Assembly: GCA_936440205.1 (NCBI GenBank)
Contig: OW387150.1
Location: 37,072,295 to 37,136,294, forward strand
Length of the DNA: 64,000 bases
From: Lepidonotus clava
Lineage: Eukaryota; Annelida; Polychaeta; Phyllodocida; Polynoidae
Reading direction: 5' to 3'
Position 1 is the stretch's first letter, and every line of letters starts with the position of its first letter. Of this stretch, positions 14,201-24,465 are shown piece by piece. The translations under genes and the position numbers were made by a program. The notes beneath the pieces were generated by a model that searched no databases, was not told where the DNA came from, and saw only the letters and a program-made list of their open reading frames with translations.

Positions 14201-17200
14201 CCATTTCACTGTTGTGATCACTATTAGACTCATTGACATAGAGGGGCAAAATATTATCTTGTTATTTTCTATGTTTTCTAATTTACACCTATTCAGTGTG
14301 TGACGTCACACACCAAAACATGCATAGTGCATGCTGCACCACTTGCAGACAGGGACATTCACTTTGAATTAGGAAATTGTGTGTAAAATTAAAACTGATT
14401 AAGATAATCACATGAAATTTGGCATGGTGACTACTTGAATAGTTAGGATCACGACAATAATGATAATTCATATTCACTGGCTCCTCTCTTCAAGAAGAAA
14501 CCTCCATGAACTGTAAATGTAAATGTAAATGTAAATTGTTATACAATAGGTCAATAGGTTAATTACTATCCTCTTAGAAACTTACTTCCAACCAGGAACA
14601 GATAGACAAAGTTAAACTCTTACTATGAAAAGACTGTTAATATAAACATAATCATAAACTACTGGCTGTCTTCTGCTGCAGTAGGCTCTGGTGAATCTTT
14701 CCATCTCCCTAATGATAACTATAAAACTAACTGTTTCCACACAGCCACATCCTCCTGTCAGCCATCCAACACTGAATACCACACCACAAATGGGACATGC
14801 ATCTACATCAGCACTGCATCAGCTTCATGGTGGGAGGCCAAGAGCGCATGCGCAGAGAGAGGTGGTTCGCTATTGACTGTAAGGACTGCGGCTAAACACA
14901 ACATCATCAGGGCTCTGTTGGATATCTCCGGAGAAGACCAGGAGTACTGGACTGGTCTCACCAGGAGCAAATGGGTCTGGGATGAGACAGGTTTGTGTGT
15001 TGTGTATTGGGACATGTTAAATCATTATCCAGGGGCAGATGCAATGGGGGGTCCTGACACCCCCCCCCCTCCTTTTTGGTTGACCCCTAAACTGCAAAAA
15101 GATGGGAAATGCCGCACATGTATGTGCAAATGCACGCGGTTTCAGTTTTAAGCCTTTATGCTGACCCCGCCTTTTGAAAATCCTGTATTCACCCCTGTTA
15201 TATACAATCTGCGTCAAATGCTGGAGCATTTTCTTTTTCCTGTTTCAGGTATTTGAAGGATAACTCTGTCGTTGTAAATATCTAATTTGAAATCAGGATG
15301 TTTTTTTTTAACAAGGACCATCTTTTGAGTCAACACAGAGTCAATACATGTCTCATGTATTAAGTATCAAGTGATTACCCTATGATAAAAACAGCCTCAA
15401 CCATTGTAGTTTGAGAAACTTGCCACCAGAAAGAACCAACCATTGGACTCTGTGTAATGAGGCTTCTTTTAATGGTGTGTTTGCAGGTAACCCAGTATCT
15501 TTTTCCCACTGGGCCGACCGATCACCGTCCGGTCATTCCGGTCGATGTCTGACCATCACCAGTACCTCCAGGTACAAATGGGTAGACCAGGACTGCTCCT
15601 TACTGCTGCCCACCCTATGTGCCCTGCGTAAGTAACCTTTATCAGTCCTGTGACTTCCCCGTCCAAAAACAATATAGTCAAATAGGGAACAGTGGATGTT
15701 ACATTTTGGTGAAGAAAATCACCAGTGAAAGAATTTGCTCATTTAGAAAAACTCGTATTAGATTACTGAAAATTCATAATGTTGATAATAAATTGCAAGA
15801 GGGTTCATGTCTTTTGTGTTTTGTTTGTGTATCCACATTTGACTATATATCCCTTATTGAGGTTGGGAGGTTTGAAGGTTTGGAAGTTTGGAGGTTTGAG
15901 CTTTCTTATTCATCTACACTGATCCAACAACAAGAATGTCTGTCTGAAACAGTTTTGTTCACATTATTATAACATGTCTCTGACCTACCCATAAACAGCA
16001 GCTTAGCAATCAGTGCCAAAATGAAGACTTCAAATCAACTGCTTACTGATGAGATGTGTAAAAAGGAAAAGACAGCTAGCCCTTATGAATCAGACAAATA
16101 CGTAGCAGAACTAAGGCACTCTCAGCCCCTAATTGATTTAACTTTGTATTTAATTAGCCAGATGAAATAGTAATAATATACTAACATTAACCAATTAGTT
16201 TGATTTAAATTTAAGGTTGTCAATCCCTTCCACCATAACACTTGAATATGCGTAAACGTGTTGTGAAGGTGTTTGATCGGTGTAGATGGTTCCCTTGGTT
16301 TACCCCCGGTGGTGCGCATCCCTTAGCATGGCTTTACGGTTTGTCTCTTTGCAGCAGCCCCAACCACCTCAGAACAACCAACAACAGAACCAACAATAAC
16401 AGAACAAACAACCATCTCCACAATTATAGATATAACAACAGTATCAACAAAAACAATATCAGTCCCAACATCAGTAGACCCAAACCCAGACCAAAGTACA
16501 CAGAACATGTTTGAGTCCTCAACTGACATAACAACCCATAATTACCAATCAACACTTAATTCAACCTATGACTTAACAACTCAATCACTGGATGAACTGT
16601 CAGAAACCACAGTAGACCAATCAACAGAAGCCTTATCCAAGTATACTCAACCAACGACAGAGTCAACCAACATGAACATGAACCAAGAGCTTACAACAGA
16701 GTCATTAAAAGTCACAGCGAATCGCGTAAGCACAGAAAGGGCTACAGAACCTACAACAGAAAATATGTCAGAACATTCATCTTTGGATTCAACAACAGGA
16801 GATATGACCACACAGATGGGCATAGATTTAACCACAGAGTCAATATTATCAACCACAGACAATATGGCAGGACATTTGAGTACTGAATCAACTAAACCCT
16901 CCACTGGAAGTGTAGCTAAAGAATCAACTGTAATAGAAACTACAGAATCAGTGGAAAATCTTGATGATAATGCAGGAACCAATGTAACTTCTGAATACAC
17001 CAGTACAGATCAAACTGATGAGACTACAGAGTATACAAGTAACCACACTGCTTCTGACATAACTACAGAAACTACGCTTAATGCACTTGAGAATACAACT
17101 GTGGATTCAACTGAACCAACATCAAAACTGGCAAGAGAAGACCCAACAACAAACTTTGAATCAGCTGGAGAGAGTACAGAATCAAGTATAGAATCAAGTA

Positions 17201-20200
17201 CAGACTACAGTACAGATTCTAGTTCCCAGACCTCACTGGGTCCACTGACAGAGATATTATTTAGCTCTACAGCACACAACATAGTCACAACTAGTGATGT
17301 TAAGCCCATGGATAATCTTAATCTTTCAGAAGGGGTAACAACTGAGTCTGAAAAAAGTCCAGTCATAGTCATGACCTCAACATCATCATCTCAAACAACA
17401 TTTATGGATACTTCTTCCAACACTGCTGAATCGACATATGAAACCTCTTCGGATAATATGGTTTATGATATAACAACTGAGGCAAAGAATGAGACCGATG
17501 ATGATAATTCATCAGACACATCTCAAATTGATACCTCTAACCCAGCCAGTTTCCCCTCTAGTTCACTTCAGCCTCATGTTTCTTCATCTCTAGCATGGAC
17601 ACCAGAAATGACATCAGAGCAGGATATGTTAAAGGAGCCAACATCAGAAGAAATGACTTCACTGTCTCAGGATGGATTCAGAACTGGGACTGACAGTACC
17701 TCTGGTAGATCTGAAACAAGTATCGTCCCAGAGAGTACATTCTCTGACAACTATAGTGACACTGCTGTGACATCATCTCCATATCCAGGTACTTCACCAT
17801 TCAACACTTCAAATAATCTGAGCTACTTACCAGGAGTGGGTAGGTACCACTACATACAGATAATAACAAGTTTACATTTTATTTCCTGCCTGACAAGCTG
17901 GTACATTTGATCTGTTCTTCTTCTATGAAAAATAAGAACAAAGTATTCTGATTCTATATTAAAGGAAAATTCCACCATATACTTGTGACAAATCTTTGTT
18001 GAACAAAGCCTACTTTTGAGAACTTATTCCTTACTGTTGGAGGGAAATGGATCATGTGTACCAGCTTTCAATAGTCGAAATCCAGTTTTAACCCATGCAC
18101 ACCCTGCCTTCCACTGTTTCATCCTTAGTTATTGTAGTTGGCACCTTGTAATGGTAGTTTTGTCCCAGTCCCAATCCCACTGTGTTTGTTTATTTTTGGT
18201 CAAATACACCTCAAAGAAGTGTGTACAATACACCATGTATGACAATCTCTTATGACAATTATTAGAGTCTATTTATCACCTAAATCAGGTATTTTAATTT
18301 GTTATATATTTACATATGGTGTGATACTTTACTTACATTTTCTAAAATTAAAAAAAGGTACCTTGCTGCCTTTACATCATTTTATACCTACAATTATCCC
18401 ATTCAAATAATAAAGTGTAAAACATATCTGCCTTATACATTATTATGAATACATTGTCATATCTTTATAGAATATCCTACAACTACAGATTATAAAGCAA
18501 CAACACCACCAAAGGAGGTAAAGACAACTAGTAGCAGAGGAGCAACAAACTTCAACATCACGAGCGGTCGGCCAAGGCCACAACCAACACCAACCTACAT
18601 CACCAACTCTCCAATCCTGTCCACTTTGTTGTCCAATGATTATACAAAGGACAATTTAGCTGATGATGTCACAACTGACATGTTTGGAGATGTTACATCA
18701 CCCAACGACACAAACAGCACATTCATCCCAGGGGCAGGTCCGACCAAAGACGACGACAAGAGTGGGTGGTCAACATTTGATATCGGTGAGTCAAAATAGT
18801 TTCACCAGTAGAAAATGTAAATCTATATATATATGCCCTGTATGTATTCTGACAAGAAGAACCTTCAATAGCTATGCTCAGTATAAAGCTAGGTAGTAGA
18901 TTCTTAAAAAGTCATGTTAACATCATTAGTTTTAAACAGGGAGCTTATTAGAAGATAACTTGACTATGTGTAGGTGCAAAAATATCTTCAAATATTTAAA
19001 ATCATTTTTGGTGTTGGAGAAATTTGAATTATCATGAAAATATCGCCAACTAATGATAACCATGTCTATTTAAAGTGGTTGCTGACTGTTCCGATACATT
19101 TTGTCTTCTTCTTAGCCCTGTTAATGGGGGTTATCATTGGAACTTGGATTAGTTATCTTTGGATATTTTTCATACAACCTAGGTCATGAAAAATCGCTTG
19201 GTTTCACAGGGGTGGGATGAAAGAAGTATGTTTCTTTCCTATCTTTTTTGCTCTAAAAACTCATTCCATGTCCTCTCTGTTTTCAGTGGTGGTGGCCGGA
19301 CTGGTGGCACTCGCCCTTGGACTGGTCACATCCATGGTAGTGTTTCTTTCCTGTAAGAAGAGCGCTCGGTAGGTCTGCGGCACGGTGCCGCCACCTAGTG
19401 CATGCTCGTAGAACTAAAGCCTGCACGCAAAGCCTGGTGGTGGGGAGGCAACCGGTGAAGGAGGAAATATTTCTTGGTCACTGGGTACCACCCTTAGGTT
19501 ATCTGTATACGCACCGGAAACTTTTCCACTGGTTTCTGGCATGGTGCAGCGATAAACTACAGCTGGTACCCAGCAGCCCAGAAATGTGTTTTTATCTTGC
19601 TACTAACGTGACAAGCCGCATTGATTTTGTTTGATGACTTTGATTTCGCAATTGTTAGTCAGAGTCATCATTTACAGAAAAAGCAGACACATTTGGCACT
19701 CGTTTGTTTGGGTTTGCGATTCATAATCTGTGACAATATGCATTTTGTTGGTGTTATGTTGCATCATGTTGATATTGTCATGGTTGTGTTTATCAATGTT
19801 GGCTGTGATAATGTTTTGCAAAATTGGTATTCAGTGAATGTTGCCTGTTCCTGTGTACAATGTCCCAGGGTTGACCTTCAGCTCTTAAGGAATTTACTAA
19901 AAATCACCTCTTCTGTTTTTGAGATGCCCTCCATTGTTCCATGAATCATGGTTGCGCAAAGCCTATATGAGCAAAAATCTACCCGAGGCCAGGAATTTTA
20001 GAAATATGAATCATTAAGTTAACGTTTAACACAAACTACATTTGTAATTGATATAGATGTTCCAGAAGGTAACCATAAGATGGCATGTGTATGGCTTCCG
20101 TACTAGAATGAGATATACTCTTTTGACCAACATGGTCCTTATATATATATTATGTTGCCTGCATGTTGATCCCCTGAGCCAAGATTGACCCTAGCTATAG

Positions 20201-21592
20201 ATCTCTGTGTCCTTTGGTGGTCAGTAATTCTTAACTCCTGGTGGCTTTATTAATCTTATATAGTAATACCAAAAGTGCATGAGTATTCTACATGACCTCT
20301 TTATCCTGACTGAAGATAAGTGTATTTTAGCATGTATCTACTTAATTTTCATTTGAATTATTTATGGGTAATCTATTGTTCACCAACTTTAAGTGTATAT
20401 ATTATTTAGCATTAGCTTAATGTAGTATCATTTATGCATCTATCTATAAGGCTGCATAAAGACATGATATTATGCTTTCAACGTTGTAATCAATGCATAA
20501 TATTCTTTTTCTATTTTCTTCCCCTCATTTTGGCAAAGTTCATTCTAATAAATTTCTTTGATGAATGCCAATTATTCTAGCCTGATATTTACCATTTTTG
20601 TAGGGTATCAATTCACTAAAATCACTAACATATTAACACTGATTGCTCACAATAACATCATAAATGTTGATTTAAACAACTCACAGCAGCCAATGCTTTT
20701 AGAATGCTAACACTTACTCACAACACTAAATCACAACTAAGAATCAAACAGTTAGATATTGCTTTTGTATGGGAAAAATCATGATTATATTCTAATATAT
20801 TTTTCCAGTCGCTGCGGAAGTAAGTCAAACAAGCCCCCCTCGGCAGCAGGAGGCAGTGGTGGACCCGCAGCTTCCGGAAATGGCAGCATCCATAATGGCC
20901 TCGTTCTGGGAGTTAACGGGAAGTCTGGAACCAAGAGGCGGAAGTCAGGCTCAGTACGTTATGCAGTAGAGGAGGATAATGCAGAGGACCATGACCTGGC
21001 CATCCGAGATGACCTCAATGGTAAGAATTAGGCAATAGTAAAGCGCATCCCAGAATGTGTGTGTCCAAGGGGGATGACAATGGTTGGACAACATACACTG
21101 TATAAGCCATCTCCTTTTAAGTTATGTCACTGGAATATTGGCAAGTCTTTCTAAACCCTTAATCTGTGCTTAAATACTATGACTTCTTTAAGTTTGATCA
21201 ATTGACAGATTTACAGATTTGTCAGCCAAACAACATGCAGTATTTCAGGCAAGTAAAGGGTTGAACATTGCAGGTTTGGTTGACATGCTATGGTACTGGT
21301 TCTAATGGGAAAAGGTTAACATATTTAGAAGTTATTTGTCAACCAAATTGTCATGCATGACTATTTTTTGTTACATCCTGCCGTCTGTGGGGATAAACCA
21401 GGAATCAATTGTGATGATATATGATGGTTACCTTAAATTCTGATATAAACTAGGATGTCCTCCAAAATGCATTCTGGGAAATCTGTTGACAAGTCCATTT
21501 ACCTAACAAGGAGTATGTAATTACAATTTTTCCAACCATGGATACAAAATCCTATGTAAAAATGCATTTTACAGTTCAGCTATATATACACA

Positions 21593-21632
<40 letters not shown>

Positions 21633-22986
21633 ACGATGACTATGCAGTGAATCATATAAGGCTATCTTGTGAATCACTCTGCTTTGTGCAAAGTCAGATG
21701 TTTTGGGGACTTTTCAATGCAGGAAAACCTGACAGCAAATTCATTTATTTTATTAATTCTTTTGCACTATGACAATGAATGATATTAGTTTGTGTGCTCA
21801 CCAATAATTTGTTGATACTATAAATGTTTCTCTTTCAGTGGGCATCACAGATTTGAAGAAGGGGAAAGGAGGAAAGACCAAACGTTCAGGAAGTCTTCCT
21901 TCAACAGGACCCTGGCCCTCTATACCCCGGACAGGAGCCCCCGGACCCCCTGGACCCCTTTCCCATTGGTCCACACTGCCCAGGTACTATTATGGGATGG
22001 ATGACTATGCCTATGCTAATGGATCCTATGACAATAACCTTGACCTTTCTGAACCGGAAGTGGTCCAGAAGCCATTGCCACTGAGACAGGAAGTCTACTT
22101 CCGTATGTCGCAGGTCTTTGCAGACCCAAAACAGGAAGGAAAGGAACCTCAAACATCTGATACCCCAAATGGGGTCTCATCTCCAAACACAACCCAGGTT
22201 CTGGACCCAAATGGTCTGTGCAGCCCGTCATCGCCATTTTACGAAACATCCGCTTATGACTCATCGCGATATTACGATGCCTTCGACCCTAACCAGAACA
22301 CATACAGTGCCACGTTTCCACGCACAGGTCATGGGCAGAATAATAGAGGAGACCAGAACAATGGCCAAGGGGATGGTCAGGGACAAAAAAATATTTCCAA
22401 GGAACCCTTGCAGCCAAATGGTGTTGGCAACCGACTTTACACTCCGGCGCCTGCTCCGAGGGGCGCTCCACACTATGGGCGGAGGAGGGCAGGCCATACA
22501 GCCCATAGTCCACACTGGGATCCTTCTGAGAGTGGTGATAGGAGACAGGACTCTATACATGACCCACATGTAACTGACCACCCTGCTTCCCCTATGACAA
22601 ACTCTACTGCAGATTCCGGGGTAGCGCGCACAGCCTCTGATGCTGCTGTCTATGCACAGAACAATGGGCTGCAGGGGGGCAGTGGACATACTGTAATACC
22701 CTCACAGCCTGCAGGTGCAGTGCAGGACAGAACTTCCAAGGTTTTCCCCCAGAAACCACCCCGTGGACCTGAAATAATGGTCCCAGCCCCACCCCGGGTC
22801 CCTAACCAGCCCCAGCCCACCCGCCGCGCCCCGCCCGCGCCCCCACCTAGGAGCAGCAGTCGGAACCAAGATGGTGGTGGCGGGGTGGATCTTGCACAAA
22901 AACAAAATGGCTGCCAACCAGAACCACATGTTGAAAGAAGCCGAGTCTTCCTGCATAACGCCGAGGAGGGGATCACGTGGTGCTGA
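2086..22986 (+). CDS. Gene 1: membrane receptor, WSC-in-CTLD + CTLD + mucin + TM + long tail (3' part)
   Basis: Ten exons join in one frame: 2086-2240, 13135-13279, 13784-13918, 14682-14990, 15487-15627, 16355-17839, 18471-18785, 19287-19368, 20809-21020 and 21839-22986. They give about 1,375 residues. Order: WSC domain (about 1-100), CTLD C-half (101-145), complete CTLD (146-295), Ser/Thr/Pro-rich mucin-like stalk (296-895), transmembrane helix (896-918), cytoplasmic tail (919-1375). All extracellular introns are phase 1 except the phase-0 intron inside WSC, the usual mark of shuffled extracellular modules. The start codon, signal peptide and expected CTLD N-half must lie upstream of the window. 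By family, WSC and CTLD modules bind glycans; the role here (cell-surface glycan sensing or adhesion) is inferred. No orthologue name is recognised. Confidence 0.85.
2470..2670 (+). repeat. Dispersed repeat B, copy 2
   Basis: Shares AGAACATAACCAGAATGTT, AGCCATCAAAATAAC and ACCAAACAGAAC words with the other family members. About 230 bp after the first WSC exon. Confidence 0.6.
3758..4318. mobile_element. TTAA MITE family P1, copy 1 (561 bp)
   Basis: Terminal inverted repeats AGAGAGGAGCCAGTG and CACTGGCCCCTCCCT (right end inverted: AGGGAGGGGCCAGTG), flanked on both sides by TTAA, the target duplication of piggyBac-type transposons. No open frame, so non-autonomous. Carries the palindrome TGTGTGACGTCACACA at 3934-3949. 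Confidence 0.8.
5375..5470. repeat. (GGGGGA)n polypurine tract
   Basis: About 95 bp with almost only G and A on the plus strand, in GGGGGAGG units. It can form G-quadruplex or triplex DNA. In the gene 1 WSC intron. Confidence 0.93.
5575..5790 (+). repeat. Dispersed repeat E, copy 1
   Basis: Shares TTGAGTGATAAAATAAAG, CATCCTTGGGTGGCC, GGATTGTACAAACCTCGC and TTCACCCTCGGTA with copies at 45655-45900, 48838-49085 and, reversed, 30665-30860. Non-coding; a SINE or MITE of about 240 bp. Confidence 0.7.
6072..6967. mobile_element. TTAA MITE family P2 (896 bp)
   Basis: Perfect 18-bp terminal inverted repeats GGACAATCGCGCCATTAT with TTAA on both outer sides. The AT-rich interior has no long open frame. 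piggyBac-type target site; non-autonomous. The perfect ends suggest a fairly recent insertion. Confidence 0.85.
7905..8160 (-). repeat. Dispersed repeat B, copy 3
   Basis: Reverse orientation copy with GTTCTGTTTGG-type end, TGACATTGCACTGTGACGTT centre and CATTCTGTTATGGTT. Closest to copy 4 at 12285. Confidence 0.6.
9985..10250 (+). repeat. Dispersed repeat D, copy 2
   Basis: Aligns with the reverse complement of 1-265. Words such as GAAATTATTCAAC and GAAAATGATCGCA are shared. In the gene 1 WSC intron. Confidence 0.55.
10795..11045. mobile_element. Inverted-repeat element F, copy 2
   Basis: GCCCCATACCCACTAGGCAA near its right edge and CCTGATATTCCAGACT (minus strand) inside align with 26400-26665. 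In the gene 1 WSC intron. Confidence 0.5.
11818..12124 (+). repeat. Tandem pair with tRNA-like SINE head
   Basis: Two direct copies of about 95 bp (11818-11912, 12026-12124; shared GTTCACG, CATGGCTGA, GTAGGTCAGGGG, GAGCAGTAAGTGA) flank TTAGCTCAGTGGTAGA (11928-11943), a good tRNA A box, followed by a poor B box (AGGTTTGGTT). No acceptor-stem pairing, so not a functional tRNA. Confidence 0.5.
12285..12500 (-). repeat. Dispersed repeat B, copy 4
   Basis: Shares the TGACATTGCACTGTAACGT centre and AGCAGAATGTTCTCATGACG with copy 3. Lies in the gene 1 WSC intron. Confidence 0.6.
13135..13279 (+). CDS. Gene 1 exon: WSC domain, second half
   Basis: Phase 0 in, phase 1 out (AAC G/GTAAGT). The 48 residues contain ..FECFCGAAYGKYG.. 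and ..CPGDETQNCGGWG.., the CxCG and CPG(D/N)xxxxCGG signature that ends WSC domains. It joins in frame to 2086-2240 and gives a full module of about 95 residues with the expected cysteines. Confidence 0.92.
13784..13918 (+). CDS. Gene 1 exon: C-terminal half of a split CTLD (QPD motif)
   Basis: A phase 1-1 exon of 45 codons. It reads GEYGAWSYRQPDGENEAC.. and ends ..ESCFNKYHYICDI. That is the long-loop-to-C-terminus part of a C-type lectin fold: a QPD tripeptide, a Cys, a FADESC segment where WND-C usually sits, and the terminal YxC. No N-half (CxxGW, WIG) comes directly before it; the WSC domain does. This matches gene 2 exon for exon (42744-42893). I infer that the N-half lies upstream of the WSC exons, outside the window. 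Confidence 0.85.
13939..14489. mobile_element. TTAA MITE family P1, copy 2 (551 bp)
   Basis: Left end AGGGAGGGGCCAGTGAAAT after TTAA; right end ACTGGCTCCTCTCT before TCAA, a mutated TTAA. It carries two TGTGTGACGTCACACA palindromes (14115-14130, 14297-14312). It sits in a gene 1 intron 20 bp after the CTLD C-half donor. Confidence 0.8.
14682..14990 (+). CDS. Gene 1 exon: complete CTLD, N-terminal part
   Basis: 103 codons, phase 1-1, acceptor CTGCTGCAG. Hallmarks in order: NCF.., C..NGTCIYIS, WWEAKSACAERGGSLLTV (helix 1 with the conserved Ala, Cys and Gly-Gly), then EYWTGLTRSKWVWDET (the WxG strand and the WxWxxxG strand). Extra cysteines near the N-terminus suggest a long-form CTLD. It continues in frame at 15487. 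Confidence 0.92.
15026..15205. mobile_element. Related GGGGC(A/G)GAT MITE copy
   Basis: Starts ATCCAGGGGCAGATGCAATG and ends near TATTCACCCCTGTTATA, with a C-run in between. Lies in the CTLD intron of gene 1. Ends are less clear than in the other copies. Confidence 0.45.
15487..15627 (+). CDS. Gene 1 exon: complete CTLD, C-terminal part
   Basis: 47 codons, phase 1-1. It reads GNPVSFSHWADRSPSG.., then C.., then RYKWVDQDCSLLLPTLCAL. The W-x-D-x-D-C segment and last cysteine are present, but the EPN/QPD position is RSPSG. Classical calcium-dependent mannose or galactose binding is therefore doubtful for this copy, although the fold looks whole. Confidence 0.92.
16355..17839 (+). CDS. Gene 1 exon: large mucin-like Ser/Thr stalk
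   Basis: A single 1,485-bp phase 1-1 exon encodes 495 residues dominated by Thr, Ser, Glu and Asp, with imperfect TTE(S/P) and STD units. It has almost no cysteine and no hydrophobic core. Such regions are normally O-glycosylated and extended, holding lectin modules away from the membrane. The exon starts after TTTGCAG as PAPTTSEQPTTEPT and ends at GTG G/GTAGGT. The open frame reads past the donor for about 70 bases, but the phase-1 donor fits the next exon exactly. Confidence 0.88.
18471..18785 (+). CDS. Gene 1 exon: juxtamembrane stalk
   Basis: 105 codons, phase 1-1, acceptor TTTATAG and donor ATC G/GTGAGT. The first part is Thr/Pro-rich (EYPTTTDYKATTPP, RPQPTPTY) and the last part acidic (GPTKDDDKSGWSTFDI) just before the membrane. 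NITS, NDTN and NSTF are possible N-glycosylation sites. No known domain is seen; it completes the mucin-like stalk. Confidence 0.82.
19287..19368 (+). CDS. Gene 1 exon: transmembrane helix
   Basis: 82 bp, phase 1 in and phase 2 out. It encodes VVVAGLVALALGLVTSMVVF followed by LSCKKSAR: one hydrophobic helix and a positive stop-transfer segment, giving a type I topology. Length and phases equal the gene 3 exon at 63897-63978 and are one codon shorter than the gene 2 exon at 31723-31807. This is the strongest link between the three genes. Confidence 0.92.
19369..20808 (+). other. Gene 1 intron after the membrane exon
   Basis: 1.44-kb phase-2 intron. It contains MITE G copy 1; the remainder is AT-rich with no exon signal. 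The 107-residue frame at 19621-19944 lacks domain content and splice sites. Confidence 0.6.
19470..19588. mobile_element. Palindromic MITE family G, copy 1
   Basis: CACTGGGTACCACCCTTAGG and (inverted) TGCTGGGTACCAGCTGTAG flank a 50-bp centre containing GCACCGG and GGTGCAGCG. Same family as 63690-63800. About 100 bp after the gene 1 membrane exon. Confidence 0.65.
20809..21020 (+). CDS. Gene 1 exon: start of cytoplasmic tail
   Basis: 212 bp, phase 2 to phase 1. It begins RRCGSKSNKPPSAAGG, has a basic KRRKSGSVRYA stretch that resembles a basophilic kinase site, and ends in an acidic run (EEDNAEDHDLAIRDDLN). No domain. The codons are GC-rich compared with the AT-rich introns. Confidence 0.87.
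21583..21630. repeat. (TA)n microsatellite
   Basis: About 20 TA dinucleotides with a short ACACAGTG interruption, in the intron before the gene 1 last exon. Confidence 0.9.
21839..22986 (+). CDS. Gene 1 last coding exon: Pro/Tyr-rich tail
   Basis: Acceptor TCTTTCAG, stop TGA at 22984-22986, 382 residues. It contains tyrosines in YxN context (YANG and YDNN within DDYAYANGSYDNNL), which suit Grb2-type SH2 domains if phosphorylated. A proline-rich stretch (KPPRGP, APPRVP, RRAPPAPPPR) is a good SH3 ligand candidate, and there are low-complexity Gln/Asn-Gly stretches. The C-terminus is ..EEGITWC. The composition points to a scaffold-like signalling tail; this is inference from motifs only. Confidence 0.9.
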
Positions 22987-23085
22987 ACAAAGTCACGTGA
23001 CTGTAATCTCGCTGGCCCGAGGTTTGCCTGCTATATGGAAAAGTGTGACGTCATAACTGCTGCTTAGTCGACTAAATAGACAAGT

Positions 23086-23253
23086 CAGGGGCGGATCCAG
23101 GAATTCAAGAAAGGGGGGTGCCTATATTAAAAAAGTCCCCGTGCACTTTCCAGGGGCACCAATTTTACATTAAAAAGTGTGATATTGACCCCAAAAAAAT
23201 GGTAGCACACGGCCCTTGTGACCCCCCTCCTTCCCAACCTGGATCCATCCCTG
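23086..23253. mobile_element. MITE, GGGGCGGATCC family, in gene 1 3' UTR
   Basis: Ends CAGGGGCGGATCCAGG and (inverted) CAGGGATGGATCCAGG over 168 bp. Similar CAGGGGC(A/G)GAT words start related copies near 15026 and 61683. A hAT-like non-autonomous element is likely. Confidence 0.65.
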
Positions 23254-24013
23254 CAAGATGTGGAAACCATGCTGTTGAATGCAATTTGTTTGTGTTGAAT
23301 GATTACCTAAAAGGTTAATTATCTAATGTATATGAATATTCCTCAGGCTTCAAATATATTTGTTACAGTGCCTGTGATGTGTGCAATATGTTAATGTCAG
23401 TAAAACTACATTGTATTTGTTGGTTTATCCTCTATAAAGATTGCAAGGCATGAATATAGTAGGCACAAAAAGAGGAAATGAACCTTGTATGCTCAGATTG
23501 TTCTTTTGATTGTGCTTACCAGAGTTTTGTCTGAAGACCCTAAACTACATTGAGGTACATTAATTCAGTTTTGTAATATCATAAGTATAGAATTTTCACA
23601 CAATTCACATTTCTTGGCATTAGGGAGGGCACTTACAAGGACATTAAAGCATAATATCTTTAAAGATTAAGATAAAGGGTCCTCTTTTCCTGCATTTTCT
23701 AAACAGATAAAATATTTTCATGAATTTCCTATTCACTACGCAACTTGAAGATCTCAAAAATGGCCATATAGATACATTGCCAGAAATATAATGTTAATTC
23801 TTTCTTGTTAGGCATGAATCCATGAAATTAAGTGTATAAGTAATGCAAGTACATATATATAAACTGTGTGTAACATTTTGCTGTCACTCATATAGACTCG
23901 CTGCATTTGTTCTTTAAAGGTAAATTTACTTCAGCAGAACCTTCAGTTGGTTTTCAACTTGTAAATGAATTCGATGAAATCTAAGTCAAACAACAGTGGC
24001 ATTTTCTAATCTA

Positions 24014-24019
24014 AATAAA
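24014..24019 (+). promoter_or_regulatory. Candidate poly(A) signal of gene 1
   Basis: The first canonical AATAAA downstream of the gene 1 stop codon, about 1.03 kb away, in an AT-rich context. No transcript evidence is available. Confidence 0.45.
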
Positions 24020-24224
24020 ACAAGGCATTTTCTAGAATATTAAAGGTTTTTGCATGGGTGTTACTTCTTAGGAGCATAGCCACTATGCGAGCCTCGGTGA
24101 ACATAGAGGATGAGGTGCTGTGAACTAACTAGCATCCCAGGCAAGCAGTGACGTAACAAGCATGTTCTGCAACCGTACTCTTTTGGTAAGTCTGTAACCT
24201 GTCCAGTTTTCATGTAACTGTTAC

Positions 24225-24465
24225 ATTGTTTTAGGTAGAGTTGGGCCTTACTAAAAACGAATGTTATAATACCATTATATTTTGGTGAAGCTGAGGCATT
24301 ACCAATAAAGAATATTATAATAACGTTATTATAATGTGAAAGAACATAACAAGAATGCCACAATAACGTTATAGTGAGACGTCGCTATGTTAGGTTCTAA
24401 AGGTGTTTTTAGGTGCCATTTAAAGAATGTAACAAAAACCAACGTAGAGCTTAACAGAACGTTTT
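24225..24465 (+). repeat. Dispersed repeat B, copy 5
   Basis: Contains AATGTTATAATACC, GTGAGACGTCGCTATG and TTAACAGAACG in the same order as copy 1. It lies just beyond the predicted 3' end of gene 1. Confidence 0.6.

Larger units (their letters stand above)
22987..24030 (+). other. Gene 1 3' UTR (probable)
   Basis: AT-rich sequence after the stop with no further coding signal. The first clear AATAAA lies at 24014-24019, so the transcript may end near 24030-24045. A 168-bp inverted-repeat element (23086-23253) sits about 100 bp after the stop and would be transcribed with the UTR. The 3' end is a prediction. Confidence 0.5.

Noticed and set aside
15619-15972. Plus-strand frame of 117 residues after the gene 1 CTLD
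   Set aside because: It begins inside the CTLD exon in another frame and runs through the donor into intron; no recognisable content.
16647-17000. Minus-strand frame of 117 residues rich in Val and Ser
   Set aside because: Antisense of the Thr/Ser mucin exon (ACA/ACT read backwards gives Val codons).
22261-22976. Minus-strand and alternative plus-strand frames over the gene 1 last exon
   Set aside because: Shadows of a GC-rich real coding exon; no signal peptide, domain or splice support.
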